A stretch of DNA of 64,000 bases from Kushneria pakistanensis (GCF_014652795.1 NZ_BMZM01000001.1:992001-1056000); one strand, 5' to 3'. Shown: positions 8,577 through 18,240, numbered from the stretch's first letter. Made by a program: numbers and translations. Notes: generated from the sequence alone by a model not told the origin.

Positions 8577-10478
8577 TTAGTTCATGGCCCTCTTGGCCTT
8601 GATCAGTGCCCTGTACCAGCGCCTTGGGGCCGTGCCAATACCTGCCGGACGCTGGCTGAGCAGGCTGATGTTGCGATGGGCGGTCTGGTCAATATTGGAC
8701 AGGATGTTCATTGTTGAGGGGCGAGCACCGTACTGGCGAATTAGAAAGTCGATCGCTTCGGGTTCCAGCGCTACCCGGTAGTGGCGCACCAGTGCGATGG
8801 CCAGTGATTCTGCACTGCGTGACAGATCATCATTGATCTCATTGACCATGGCTGCACCCAGTGCCGCCTTGGCCGCAGCAGACAGGTCCGGTTCCAGATG
8901 CCCGAAGTAGGCTGCATTGGTGGCGTTAATGGCACGCTGAACTTCCGGGCGCGACAGATGAATATGCGGCTCAAGGGCGAGCGCGATTTCGATGGCCAGA
9001 TGCTTGGCCATTTCAATATCGCCGCTGGCGGAAGTGTCGTTGCCGGTATGGTCATGCTGACGCGAGCGTTCACGGTCAGCGCGCGTGTCGTTGAGATAGC
9101 GCGCCAGATGGCGACAGACGCGAGCCTTTTCGCCATCGGTCAGCGCAATATGATTTTCATGGATGCGAAGTCCGCGCTTGCCCGGGCCAACCTGCAGGTG
9201 GGTGGCCTTGTCGTTCATCTGATCGGTAATGGCCTCCCAGCGCTGGGAATGACGGATAAGCGTGGCGTGGCTGCGCGCGATCTGACCATAGTTTTCCTGC
9301 ACGCTTCGAAAAAGCTTCAGGGCATTGGTCAGAATATCGGCGCGCTCTCGCAGCTCCGGGCGCAGGTCACTGCGTCCATGCTGTACGCCGCTGGCGAGGT
9401 GTTCGATCTGTTCAGACAGCGCGTCCATGGCCTGACGACAGCGGGCCGTCAGGGTCTCGGCGCGAAGACCTGCCGCGGCATCCTCGACCAGGGTACCCGA
9501 CTGCTCGGCAAGATAGACGGTCAACGCCTTGAGGCGTGAAAGTCCCGTGGCCTGCTGGATGCGGTAGCGCGAGCGTGTCTGTTCAAGCGCGTCGAGTGCT
9601 CGCGCCAGGTCCCAGCGACCGCGGTACTCAAACGTCAGCATGGGAATACGACGGCCGCAGAGCAACTCAAAGGCCAGAATGATCATCTCCTCGACGTCCT
9701 GCAGCGTCATGAGCAGGGCATTGTCCTGCTCGATGGCGGCCAGTACGCGCTCGATGAAGTTCTCATCCCGCGGGACCCCCTGGTGCAGATCGGGTGCCTG
9801 TCCTGCAAACCTGTCCCGCAGCAGGGAAATGGCTTCCGGTGCTACATCGGCAAGCTCATTGAGCCGCGGGTCGATATGATCACGATAAAGGGCCACCAGA
9901 TCGCGGATGCGTGACTGCATGCCGATGCGCCGATAGACATCGATTTGTGAGATGCGTCGGGCACTTTCCTCATCATCAAGTAGCTCAAGGGCGGCAAGTT
10001 CTACCCCTTCAGGTGATAGATCGTGCTTGCGCAGCAGCATCGCAGCTGCCTCGCGCCGGCGAGCATCTCCTTCAAGGCTTTCAACGATCAGGTTACGAGT
10101 GATCAGCACCAGTTCGGGCAGGGTGTCGAGTACCTGCGACACGCGTGCAGCGGCGCGTTCATGCTTGCGCCCTCGGGTCAGATGATGCGCGAAATTGGCA
10201 ATGATACCGGCAAGACCGGTAATCAGGGCATAGCTGATGAAGAAGACATAGTTCTCCATCGACGGCCCGCGGCCGTAGCCGAGCAGATAGCCAACCCAGG
10301 CGCCCAGCAGGGTCACCGGGCCGCTGACCCACAGAATCTGCATGGCGCTGTTGGTCCAGGGGACCTTGTCCATCGCCTGAGTAATCTGGCGAATGCGGTC
10401 GCGGCCTTCGCGCTCAAGACGAACGCGGGGCTCATCGGGATTCGGGCGTCGGTTGAACAGTGAGCGGGGTGAGAACAA
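8577..10478 (-). CDS. Unrecognised 633-residue membrane-anchored protein, topB operon
   Basis: I do not recognise a family. The sequence has a basic N-terminus, two hydrophobic segments at roughly residues 46-68 (ILWVSGPVTLLGAWVGYLLG) and 77-100 (YVFFISYALITGLAGIIANF), then about 530 mostly helical, charged residues with a high Glu/Arg/Leu content, suggesting a long cytoplasmic domain with possible coiled coils. No Walker, HD, GGDEF or kinase motifs are seen. The only start available before an upstream stop is a TTG at 10478, with GGAA eight bases before it; an internal start would cut into the N-terminus. It is transcribed ahead of topB with a three-base gap. A DNA-topology or envelope role would be guesswork. 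Confidence 0.75.
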   Translation of the reverse strand: MFSPRSLFNRRPNPDEPRVRLEREGRDRIRQITQAMDKVPWTNSAMQILWVSGPVTLLGAWVGYLLGYGRGPSMENYVFFISYALITGLAGIIANFAHHLTRGRKHERAAARVSQVLDTLPELVLITRNLIVESLEGDARRREAAAMLLRKHDLSPEGVELAALELLDDEESARRISQIDVYRRIGMQSRIRDLVALYRDHIDPRLNELADVAPEAISLLRDRFAGQAPDLHQGVPRDENFIERVLAAIEQDNALLMTLQDVEEMIILAFELLCGRRIPMLTFEYRGRWDLARALDALEQTRSRYRIQQATGLSRLKALTVYLAEQSGTLVEDAAAGLRAETLTARCRQAMDALSEQIEHLASGVQHGRSDLRPELRERADILTNALKLFRSVQENYGQIARSHATLIRHSQRWEAITDQMNDKATHLQVGPGKRGLRIHENHIALTDGEKARVCRHLARYLNDTRADRERSRQHDHTGNDTSASGDIEMAKHLAIEIALALEPHIHLSRPEVQRAINATNAAYFGHLEPDLSAAAKAALGAAMVNEINDDLSRSAESLAIALVRHYRVALEPEAIDFLIRQYGARPSTMNILSNIDQTAHRNISLLSQRPAGIGTAPRRWYRALIKAKRAMN

Positions 10479-10651
10479 GCAGGTATTTCCGGAACTAAAG
10501 TGGGCGCAGACTCGCAGGGACTGCTTCAGGGCATGTACAGAGGAGCTTGCCAGGTCATATCCGCGACATCAGCGAGGCGACAGGATGGCGTTATCATGAG
10601 ACGCATGCAGTCAGCGTGCTAGCATAAGCGTGATCATGGTGGAGGAACAAT

Positions 10652-12484
10652 ATGCTGGCAGCCTGGGTTGACCAACTCCTTGGATTTTCGACAGGGGCGC
10701 TTGACGCCATACGTCGTGAAGAGCGTTATCCCTCACTGATGGGCTGGGCAAGAAAGGAGGGGGCTGATCTGCTGGGTGGCGATGTGTCCCTGGCACAGGC
10801 GCTGGCGCCGGTGCTATGGAACCAGATGCCGCTGCAGCGTCTTGGCTTTCGTATTGAAACGCTGGCGGAGCCCGAGCCTCAGGAACCCTGCTGGTGTGAC
10901 TCGGGCAAGCGTCATGCCGACTGCTGCGCAGGCGTATTGCTGCCTGGGCAGGTACCGCCGCATCTGATGTGGATGCTTTTACTGCAGCGCCTTCGCGGCA
11001 AGGTGCTGCATGCGGCACTGGCGTCCGATGAGGTGCCTGCTCAGGCCCTGCTTGAGGCCGGTATTGTCAGCGCCGAGGGCGGTCAGCTTGGACGCGCCCA
11101 GACCATTCTGGAAGCGCTTTTCAATAACCCGGACTGGGAAGGACTGCCGCTGGAAAGTGAGCCTGCCTTTGAGCTTTTGAGTGATCTTTATCAGGAGCGT
11201 GGCTTTACTCGCAAAAAGGCCGCGCTGACGGACAGTGCCGTCGAGTATGGCCCCGGATTTCTTCGCGGCGCGGCATTGAAGCGACTGTGTCTGAGGTATC
11301 TGGACAGTGATGACCTGCCCAGTGCCCGGGAGACCTTTATCCGAACTCTTGAAACCATGCCCAACGAGCCGGCGCTTGCCTATCTTGAAAGCATGCTGCT
11401 GTTGCATGAGGGGCGACCCGAGCAGGCGCGCGCCAGGGCCGATTTCTGGCGTCGTCGGCTGATCCAGCGCAGCGATCTGGATGAGGATCAGCAGGACTTT
11501 CTCGAGCAGCTGGCAGAAGATCCTGCAGCCACGCTGGCAGAGCAGATGATTTATGCCGATGAGGAACTGGCCGAACCCCTGGATACCCTGACCAGAATTC
11601 TGCGCGAGTTTTCCGGTGCCTCACGGCTTTCCCTTCTGATCAATGCTGACGGGCGGCTTGAATATCAGCAGGGCGATCTGGATCACGCGCGCTACCAGAT
11701 GTGGCAGCAGCATTTCACAACGGAAAATGAAGAAGCGCCCGGTAGCGGTCTTCAGGGCGATCCCTGGCAGAACGCTCGCCCCTGGCTTGATGCGCTGTGT
11801 CTTCACCCCGAATGGCTGGCGACGCCTGCCATCCTGCAGGAGCTTGCCATGGCGCTGGCCGGGCGTTTCGGCAATCTGCCCTGGATGTTCCAGTCCATTT
11901 TTGCCCCGCTGACACAGCGGTTTGAAGGCTGGCTCGTCGCCATTGAGGCGGCCGAAAGTCCCTTCGTCTGGGGAGATGGCGACAATCATATTCTGTTCCG
12001 GCTCGGGCTCGGGCTGATTATCGGCATGGAGCGCGGTGCGCGTGAACAGTCCAGACAGCTCTCGGAACGTCTGATTCGCCTCGATGGCGAAGACAGCATG
12101 GGGCTACGCGAGCTTTTGCTGGAGCAGCTTTTGAGCGATGGCCAGAATGTCAGGGCGCTGATCCTGATCGAGGAGATCGAGCAGAACAGTGACGATAATG
12201 AGCTCTGGCTTGGGCTATTGCTGGGCAAGGCGCTGGCCCTTTATCGTCTCGCCCGCCTTGAAGAGGCCAGGCAGGCGCTGGCCATGGTAGAGCAGGCCAA
12301 CCCCTGGATGCTCAAGCTGCTGGTGCGTGATAACCCCAGGCGAGAACCCGTCACCGGCAATGCGCCGATCCCGGGCTCACGTGCCGAGGCCTGGCAGTAC
12401 CGTGTGCTCATGAGGCCCCACTGGGTAGCCACTCAGGGGGCGCTTCGCTGGGTGGATGCCAGATCGCGAATGCCTGCCGAATAA
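10652..12484 (+). CDS. SEC-C motif / TPR-like repeat protein, unknown function
   Basis: The 610-residue product has no signal peptide. Near residue 75-90 it carries a SEC-C zinc-binding motif (EPCWCDSGKRHADCC, the C-x-C-x8-C-C pattern known from the SecA tail and many uncharacterised proteins). The rest is rich in Ala, Leu and Glu helices with TPR-like character, for instance around SARETFIRTLETMPNEPALAYLESMLLLHEGRPEQA and a C-terminal stretch around LALYRLARLEEARQALAMVEQANPW. The ATG at 10652 follows GGAGG by six bases. It diverges from the topB operon over a 173-base gap and converges on mltA. A protein-binding scaffold role is plausible; the function is not known to me. Confidence 0.85.
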   Translation: MLAAWVDQLLGFSTGALDAIRREERYPSLMGWARKEGADLLGGDVSLAQALAPVLWNQMPLQRLGFRIETLAEPEPQEPCWCDSGKRHADCCAGVLLPGQVPPHLMWMLLLQRLRGKVLHAALASDEVPAQALLEAGIVSAEGGQLGRAQTILEALFNNPDWEGLPLESEPAFELLSDLYQERGFTRKKAALTDSAVEYGPGFLRGAALKRLCLRYLDSDDLPSARETFIRTLETMPNEPALAYLESMLLLHEGRPEQARARADFWRRRLIQRSDLDEDQQDFLEQLAEDPAATLAEQMIYADEELAEPLDTLTRILREFSGASRLSLLINADGRLEYQQGDLDHARYQMWQQHFTTENEEAPGSGLQGDPWQNARPWLDALCLHPEWLATPAILQELAMALAGRFGNLPWMFQSIFAPLTQRFEGWLVAIEAAESPFVWGDGDNHILFRLGLGLIIGMERGAREQSRQLSERLIRLDGEDSMGLRELLLEQLLSDGQNVRALILIEEIEQNSDDNELWLGLLLGKALALYRLARLEEARQALAMVEQANPWMLKLLVRDNPRREPVTGNAPIPGSRAEAWQYRVLMRPHWVATQGALRWVDARSRMPAE

Positions 12485-12517
12485 GGCCTTGTCCGCTCGG
12501 GCATACTGCTATCAAAC

Positions 12518-13630
12518 CTACTGACGGTTGGGTAAAAATACCCACATTTGGCCGGGCTGCTTCATGCGTCCGGCGTTGAGGCTGGCTTCATCACCGTGGC
12601 CCCAGAAGAAGTCGGCGCGCACGGTGCCCTTGATCGCGCTGCCCGTGTCCTGAGCCAGCATCAGACGCTGCATGCGCTGGTTGGAAAGCGGACGCGTCGT
12701 GGAAAGAAACACCGGTGCGCCCAGCGGAATCTCTTTGGGGTCGATGGCAATGCTGCGCTCCGGCGTCAGTGGCACGCCTTGTGCACCGATTGGACCATCG
12801 TTGCTCTTGTGGCCACTGTCGAGTTCTCTGAAAAAGACAAATCGCGGGTTCACATTGAGCATTTCCTGTACCCGGTCCGGATTGGCATTGGCCCACGCCT
12901 TGATGCCTGGCAGGGTGGCCTGGGCCGGCGTGATTTCGCCGTGATCGAGCAGCCAGCGGGCAAAGGACTGAAAGGGCTGGTCAGTGGCGCCGGCAAATCC
13001 GACCCGCATTTCCCCGCCTTCTGCCAGTTTGATGCGCCCCGAGCCCTGGATCTGCAAAAAGGCGGCTTCTACCGGGTCGTCAACCCACACCAGCTCGCGG
13101 CCCCTTAATACGCCACTCTTGATCAACTGGCTGCGGCTGGCGGCCATGAGGCTGCTGTTGCCTAGATTGCGATAGAGCGGTACCTGATAGGGGCCCTGAC
13201 GGGTACGAGAGCCTCGAAGGACGGGCTCGTAATAGCCGGTAATGGTACCGACCGTTGAGCCATCGCTGTTGACCAGGGTGAAGGGCGTAAAGCGTTGTTC
13301 GAAATAGCGCCGGATGGCGCGACTATCCAGCGGGTCGACGTGGCGGGCATCGTTGCAGACCGAGGCCCAGTCAGGCTTGCGTGAAAGCTTTTCACAGCTG
13401 GTCTGGAAGGCGCTCCAGGCGCTGAGCAGATTGTCATCGTGCCAGCCGGGCAAATGCTGCCAGCTGGTAGGCTGCATGGGCGTTTTCGCGTTGGAATATT
13501 GCGGTGTCTTCGCAGGCTGAAAACCGGACTGGCCGGTGGAACAGGCCGTCAAAAGCACGCCCGCAAGTACAAGGCACGCTCCCCGGCAGACAATATGTGG
13601 CAACGATGAAAGGCCCTGAGGGCGAGACAT
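12518..13630 (-). CDS. mltA: Membrane-bound lytic murein transglycosylase A (lipoprotein)
   Basis: MltA cleaves peptidoglycan glycan strands, producing 1,6-anhydro-muropeptides at the outer membrane. The N-terminus has a lipoprotein signal ending LLTAC, then the MltA domain (GYYEPVLRGSR, LVWVDDPVEAAFLQIQGSGRI) and the C-terminal 3D domain with the catalytic Asp in AQDTGSAIKGTVRADFFWG. I choose the ATG at 13630 (MSRPQGL...), giving 370 residues; the longer frame starts at TTG with no signal-like sequence. No strong ribosome site is visible. It lies 90 bases behind ampG on the same strand, so the enzyme releasing anhydro-muropeptides is paired with the permease importing them. Confidence 0.93.
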   Translation of the reverse strand: MSRPQGLSSLPHIVCRGACLVLAGVLLTACSTGQSGFQPAKTPQYSNAKTPMQPTSWQHLPGWHDDNLLSAWSAFQTSCEKLSRKPDWASVCNDARHVDPLDSRAIRRYFEQRFTPFTLVNSDGSTVGTITGYYEPVLRGSRTRQGPYQVPLYRNLGNSSLMAASRSQLIKSGVLRGRELVWVDDPVEAAFLQIQGSGRIKLAEGGEMRVGFAGATDQPFQSFARWLLDHGEITPAQATLPGIKAWANANPDRVQEMLNVNPRFVFFRELDSGHKSNDGPIGAQGVPLTPERSIAIDPKEIPLGAPVFLSTTRPLSNQRMQRLMLAQDTGSAIKGTVRADFFWGHGDEASLNAGRMKQPGQMWVFLPNRQ

Positions 13631-13720
13631 TCTGGCAGATACAAGAGGCAAGATCAGAGTCTCTTCTAGAGGCGTGGTCGAAGCCTGACGCCCGTGGAAC
13701 AAAAACGGTGCGGAATGATA

Positions 13721-14962
13721 TTACTGTCGGGGAGGGTCAGTAATATCGCGCCATTGGCGAAAATACCAGAGGATCATGAGTCCCGGAACAGCCGCCAGCG
13801 TGCAGATCAAAAAGAAGCCGTCCCATCCCACGGCCTCGGAAAGAATGCCGCCGGGGGCTGAAATCACGACTCTGGGCAAACCCATGATCGAGGAGAGCAA
13901 GGCATACTGACCTGCAGTGAAGCGTTTGTCGGTCAATGCTGCCATGAAGGCCAGAAAGGCCGCGGTACCCATGCCGGCGGCGGCATTTTCAAAGCTGACG
14001 ACCGCGGCCAGAACGGCAATCGAATGGCCGACATGGTTGAGCCAGATAAATCCGGCGGTAGACACCATCTGTAACAGCCCGAACCACCAGAGTGAGCGGT
14101 AAATGCCGATACGCAGGATAATCAGGCCGCCCAGAAAAATGCCGCCCAACAGTGGCCAGAAGCCAAAGATTTTTACCGTGGCGCCAATTTCGGCATTGGT
14201 AAAGCCCAGGGATTTGTAAAAGGGCGTTGTCAGGTTGCCGGCCACCGAGTCTCCCAGCTTGTAAAGCAGGATGAACAGCAGCAGCCAGAGCGCGCCAGGA
14301 CGCAGCAGGAAGTTGCGGATAGGGTCCAGAAAGGTGTCCCGCCAGTTCTGGGGCTGTGTGGGGCGCTGGGCATTTGGCTCGGGTGCCATGAGCGTGACCA
14401 GCATACACATGCCCAGCAGGGCCGCCATGGTGAGATAGGTTGTGCGAAAACCGATGCTGTCGGCCAGCATCAGCCCGCCACCGGAGGCAAACAGCATGCC
14501 GGTACGATAGCCGTAGGTATAAAGGCTGGAGCCAATGCCAAGCTCTTTTTCGGGCAGATGCTCACGGCGATAGGCGTCAATGATGACGTCCTGGGTGGCG
14601 CTGAAAAAACTGATGCCCAGTGCCACGATGCCTACGGTCAACGGCGCAAGGCCCGGGTCGGAGAGGGCCAGCGCCACAATCAGTGAGGTCAGCAGCAGTT
14701 GCGTCAGCAAAAGCCAGCCGCGTCGTCGACCCAGAAAGGGCAGCTCGAAGCGATCCAGCAGTGGCGCCCAGAGAAACTTGAGTGTGTAGGGAATGCCGAT
14801 CAGTGCCAGCAGGCCGACCGCATCCAGCGCAACGCCTGCATCCGTCATCCAGGCCTGTAAAACACTGCCTGTCAGCAGCAGCGGCAGGCCTGACGCCAGC
14901 CCCATCAGGAACGTGATACCATGGCGCGCGATGGCGGCCCGGGCTGTAGCGATTGAAGTCAA
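13721..14962 (-). CDS. ampG: Muropeptide MFS permease AmpG
   Basis: Inner-membrane transporter importing GlcNAc-1,6-anhydroMurNAc peptides for cell-wall recycling; in species with ampC/ampR it also governs beta-lactamase induction. The 413-residue protein begins GITFLMGLASGLPLLLTGSVLQAWM, has about 12 hydrophobic segments and the AmpG/AT-1 family sequences LGIPYTLKFLWAPLLDR-like and FFSATQDVIIDAYRREHL. The only start in this frame after an upstream stop is a TTG at 14962 with a weak ribosome site, so modest expression is likely. It precedes mltA and diverges from rfaH across a 92-base gap that must hold both promoters. Confidence 0.92.
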   Translation of the reverse strand: MTSIATARAAIARHGITFLMGLASGLPLLLTGSVLQAWMTDAGVALDAVGLLALIGIPYTLKFLWAPLLDRFELPFLGRRRGWLLLTQLLLTSLIVALALSDPGLAPLTVGIVALGISFFSATQDVIIDAYRREHLPEKELGIGSSLYTYGYRTGMLFASGGGLMLADSIGFRTTYLTMAALLGMCMLVTLMAPEPNAQRPTQPQNWRDTFLDPIRNFLLRPGALWLLLFILLYKLGDSVAGNLTTPFYKSLGFTNAEIGATVKIFGFWPLLGGIFLGGLIILRIGIYRSLWWFGLLQMVSTAGFIWLNHVGHSIAVLAAVVSFENAAAGMGTAAFLAFMAALTDKRFTAGQYALLSSIMGLPRVVISAPGGILSEAVGWDGFFLICTLAAVPGLMILWYFRQWRDITDPPRQ

Positions 14963-15054
14963 CGGTTTTATCCAGAAAGTCGCGGGCGTTTATTAAAGGC
15001 GCGCCGATTCTCTCAAACCGGTGCGTTCACCGCTACTGACCGGGAAGGGTTTTA

Positions 15055-15579
15055 ATGAACACAACAGTGCCTGAAGGACTGCGCTGGTATGCTGTCCAGT
15101 GCAAGGCTGGCGAATCCTTTCGTGCCGCCGAGCATCTGGTCAATCAGGGGTACACGGTCTTCCACCCCGTCATGCAAAGGGAAAAGCGCCAGCGTGGTCG
15201 GGCCGGGCAGGCGATCGAACCCCTCTTTCCCTGGTATCTCTTTATTCAAATGAACCCGCTACAGGATAACTGGGCGCCGGTGCGTTCCACGCGCGGGGTA
15301 ATCAGGTTGCTGGCGTTTGGACAATCGCCCACGGCGGTGCCGGATGCGCTGATCGATGCCCTGCGCCAGCAGGTCAGGGAGCAACCGGTCGAGTCAGGCG
15401 AGTATCGCTTTAGTGCAGGAGAGCGTATCGAGGTGACCGAAGGCCCTTTCAAGGCCCTGGAAGGACTTTTCGTGGATGGCAAGGGCGAAGAGCGAGTCAT
15501 CGTACTGCTCAATATTCTTCAGAAAGAGCATCGGGTAACGCTCGGGTCAGGACAGATTCGAGCTTCTCGAAAAATCTGA
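15055..15579 (+). CDS. rfaH: Transcription antitermination factor RfaH
   Basis: A NusG paralogue that binds RNA polymerase at ops elements and raises expression of long operons for LPS, capsule or pili. The 174-residue product has the NusG N-terminal domain (LRWYAVQCKAGESFRAAEHLVNQGYTVFHPVM, PLFPWYLFIQM) and a C-terminal KOW-type segment (FSAGERIEVTEGPFKALEGLFVDGKGEERVIVLLNIL). The FxP in YTVFHPVMQRE and the single-domain neighbours favour RfaH over NusG, which is normally next to secE. The ATG at 15055 follows GGGAAGGG. I did not recognise an ops target within this window. It converges on the transglycosylase gene. Confidence 0.9.
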   Translation: MNTTVPEGLRWYAVQCKAGESFRAAEHLVNQGYTVFHPVMQREKRQRGRAGQAIEPLFPWYLFIQMNPLQDNWAPVRSTRGVIRLLAFGQSPTAVPDALIDALRQQVREQPVESGEYRFSAGERIEVTEGPFKALEGLFVDGKGEERVIVLLNILQKEHRVTLGSGQIRASRKI

Positions 15580-15592
15580 AAAGGTGGAATGG

Positions 15593-16252
15593 CTAGCCGT
15601 CTACCCACCAGCGTGTGTCCCAGCGTGTCATGACCTGCTCGGGGTAACGCGTCTTCCCGAGGCTGCCGTTATAACGGGCCAGTGCACGGGTCATGTCTCC
15701 CTTTTCGACCTTGAGATACCAGGCCAGAATGGTGCAGCCGTAGCGCAGGTTGGTATCAGGATCGAGTAGGTCATCGCTGTCTCTGCCAATCTCTTTTTTC
15801 CAGAAGGGCATGACCTGCATGAGTCCTTCGGCGCCGGCACTTGAGCGCGCTGCAGGCGCAAAACGGCTTTCCACATCAATGACGGACAGTACCAGCTGTA
15901 GATCCAGTGAGGCGCGAAGGGCTTCCCGTCGAATGCCTTGTAGCAGGGCCATCCGTTGATGGACGTCGGGCAGGTAGGAGGCGAGTCGCCGATTCATGTC
16001 CGTCATCCAGACTTCGGTTTCAAAATGATCTTCAATATGTTGATCATCGGATACGGCGCGGGAGAGCTGTTGGATCATTCTGGCCGAAACGTGTTCCTCG
16101 GGTACGGCGGCGGCCAGAGAGGCGTGCGCAAAAAGGGCGCCTGCGATCAAACAGGCGCCCGAAAGACATGCCGAAAGGCTGGCCTTATGCCAGCTTTTGA
16201 CGAATAAACTCGATAGCCTCCTGCTGCGCCACCATTGTAATGTCGTCGTCAC
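15593..16252 (-). CDS. Soluble lytic transglycosylase domain protein, overlapping proS
   Basis: A GH23/SLT-family protein expected in the periplasm. After a basic stretch and a hydrophobic signal segment ([20 protein letters not shown]) comes the SLT domain with the catalytic Glu in [10 protein letters not shown], the [11 protein letters not shown] motif, [10 protein letters not shown] and ALARYNGS. I choose the GTG at 16252 because AAGGGA lies a few bases upstream; another GTG at 16276 is possible but lacks a site. Either way the first 20 or more codons overlap the 3' end of proS on the same strand by 68 bases or more, so the two are co-transcribed and likely coupled. About 219 residues. Confidence 0.87.
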   Translation of the reverse strand: MTTTLQWWRSRRLSSLFVKSWHKASLSACLSGACLIAGALFAHASLAAAVPEEHVSARMIQQLSRAVSDDQHIEDHFETEVWMTDMNRRLASYLPDVHQRMALLQGIRREALRASLDLQLVLSVIDVESRFAPAARSSAGAEGLMQVMPFWKKEIGRDSDDLLDPDTNLRYGCTILAWYLKVEKGDMTRALARYNGSLGKTRYPEQVMTRWDTRWWVDG

Positions 16253-17891
16253 GTCTTCCCTTGTACTCCAGTTCACCGTTTTTCAGACCGCGATCCCCGA
16301 TCACGATACGATGCGGAATGCCGATCAGTTCAAGATCGGCAAACTTGACGCCGGGACGCTCGTCACGATCATCCAGCAGAACCTCGATGCCCATGTCGTT
16401 GAAGGCGCTGTAAAGGCGCTCGGCCTCGTCGCGAACGGCCTGCGACTTGTGCGCATTCATGGGCACCAGTGCTACCTGATAGGGCGCCAGGCTGGCGGGC
16501 AGTGCAATGCCACGCTCATCATGGTTCTGCTCGATGGCAGCCGCGACAACGCGGCTGACGCCGATACCGTAACATCCCATCTGCAGTGGTACGGTCTCAC
16601 CGTTTTCGTCCAGAACGGTAGCGCCCAGCGCCTCGGAATATTTTGTACCGAGCTGGAAAACGTGGCCGACCTCAATGCCGCGGGCGATGGAAAGTGTGCC
16701 CTGACCGTCCGGTGACGGATCACCAGCGACCACGTTACGAATGTCGGCTACCATCGGCAGGGGAAGGTCGCGCTCCCAGTTGATGCCAAAAAGATGCTTG
16801 TCGTCACGATTGGCACCGGCGCCGAAGTCGCTCATCACCGCGACACTGCGATCAATGATCAGCGGGATTTCAAGGCCCACCGGGCCCAGTGAGCCTGGCC
16901 CTGCGCCGACGGCCTGGCGGATTTCGTCTTCGTTGGCCATGACCAGCGGTGACGCCACCTGAGCCAGATGTACGGCCTTGATCTCGTTGAGCTGATGATC
17001 GCCACGTACCATGAGCGCGACCAGCCCGCCTTCAGCGCCATGTACGATCAGCGTCTTGACGGTTTTCTCGATCGGGAGCCCGTGCTTTTCCACCAGCGCT
17101 GCAATGGTTTTGACATTGGGTGTATCGACTTCGCGCATGCTTTCTTGAGGAGCGGCGCGTTCCTGACGATCCGGCAGCGCTTCGGCCTTTTCAATGTTGG
17201 CGGCGTAGTCGGACCCGGTGGAAAAGATCACAGCGTCTTCCCCGGAGTCAGCCAGAACATGGAACTCATGGGAGCCGTTGCCGCCAATCTCGCCGTTATC
17301 GGCCTGAACGGCACGAAAATCGAGCCCCAGACGATTAAAGACACGAATATAGGCGTCATACATTTTCTGATAGGAGGCCGCCATTGCCTCCTGGCTGACG
17401 TCGAACGAGTAGGCATCCTTCATGAGGAACTCACGCGCGCGCATCACGCCAAAGCGAGGCCGGGTTTCGTCACGAAACTTGGTCTGAATCTGGTAGAAAT
17501 TGCAGGGCAGCTGGCGATAGGAGCGCACTTCATTGCGGACCAGATCGGTAATGACCTCCTCATGTGTGGGGCCATAACAGAACTCGCGATCATGGCGGTC
17601 ACGAAGTCGAAGCAGCAGGTTGCCGTACTTGTCCCAGCGGCCTGACTCCTGCCAGAGCTCGGCAGGTTGTACTGCGGGCATTAATACTTCCTGAGCACCG
17701 GCGCGATCCATCTCTTCGCGTACGATCTGTTCCACCTTTCGTAGCGTGCGCAGTCCCAATGGCAGCCAGGTATAAAGGCCCGAGGCCAGTTTTCGAATCA
17801 TGCCGGCACGCAGCATCAGTTGATGACTGACAACCTCAGCGTTGGCGGGCGTTTCCTTGAGCGTGGATAGCAGCAGTTGACTGGCGCGCAT
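16185..17891 (-). CDS. proS: Prolyl-tRNA synthetase, bacterial type with editing domain
   Basis: Charges tRNA-Pro with proline and clears mischarged Ala-tRNA-Pro. The 568-residue protein has class II motif 1 near LWQESGRW, motif 2 ([26 protein letters not shown]), the INS/YbaK-like editing insertion between about residues 225 and 405 ([31 protein letters not shown]) and motif 3 plus the anticodon-binding domain ([48 protein letters not shown]). The ATG at 17891 matches the usual MRxSQ start; the longer frame adds 23 unconserved residues. E. coli ProS has 572 residues. A lytic transglycosylase gene overlaps its 3' end. Confidence 0.97.
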   Translation of the reverse strand: MRASQLLLSTLKETPANAEVVSHQLMLRAGMIRKLASGLYTWLPLGLRTLRKVEQIVREEMDRAGAQEVLMPAVQPAELWQESGRWDKYGNLLLRLRDRHDREFCYGPTHEEVITDLVRNEVRSYRQLPCNFYQIQTKFRDETRPRFGVMRAREFLMKDAYSFDVSQEAMAASYQKMYDAYIRVFNRLGLDFRAVQADNGEIGGNGSHEFHVLADSGEDAVIFSTGSDYAANIEKAEALPDRQERAAPQESMREVDTPNVKTIAALVEKHGLPIEKTVKTLIVHGAEGGLVALMVRGDHQLNEIKAVHLAQVASPLVMANEDEIRQAVGAGPGSLGPVGLEIPLIIDRSVAVMSDFGAGANRDDKHLFGINWERDLPLPMVADIRNVVAGDPSPDGQGTLSIARGIEVGHVFQLGTKYSEALGATVLDENGETVPLQMGCYGIGVSRVVAAAIEQNHDERGIALPASLAPYQVALVPMNAHKSQAVRDEAERLYSAFNDMGIEVLLDDRDERPGVKFADLELIGIPHRIVIGDRGLKNGELEYKGRRDDDITMVAQQEAIEFIRQKLA

Positions 17892-18060
17892 GAACCGAAT
17901 GTTTCCCTTGAGCCGGATGAAATGAACCGCATTGTACGAGCATTCGTTGCCTGTCGGCAAAATGCGTTTCGCAGGGCTGCCAATGATGGTATTTGTCCAT
18001 CAATGCTATACGCGTACGCAGATAGCACTTGTCATCAATTGATAACAGACAGGGGGCATT

Positions 18061-18240
18061 ATGCAGCGTCGAGGGTCTGGTGTGATGATCGCCATATTGG
18101 CACTGATGATATCGGGATGTGCGGGAAAGGATGATACAGAGTTTGTTTGGCAATCACCCCGTGTCAATGATCAGGGCACTCAGGCAGGGCAAAGGGCCTG
18201 CATGCCTGGCCCGGACGGCCCCAGCAGCTGTAACCGTTAA
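18061..18240 (+). CDS. Small predicted lipoprotein, 59 residues
   Basis: This short frame begins at an ATG behind AGGGGGC and encodes MQRRGSGVMIAILALMISGC followed by a short polar tail ending PGPDGPSSCNR. The basic N-terminus, hydrophobic core and LMISGC lipobox (Cys20) make a lipoprotein signal; after lipidation the mature peptide would be 40 residues with two further cysteines, able to form a disulfide. Asp is not at mature position 2, so outer-membrane sorting is expected. It diverges from proS, and a bidirectional terminator lies just downstream. I do not recognise the family; comparable tiny lipoproteins such as LptM-like proteins are a speculative analogy only. Confidence 0.7.
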   Translation: MQRRGSGVMIAILALMISGCAGKDDTEFVWQSPRVNDQGTQAGQRACMPGPDGPSSCNR

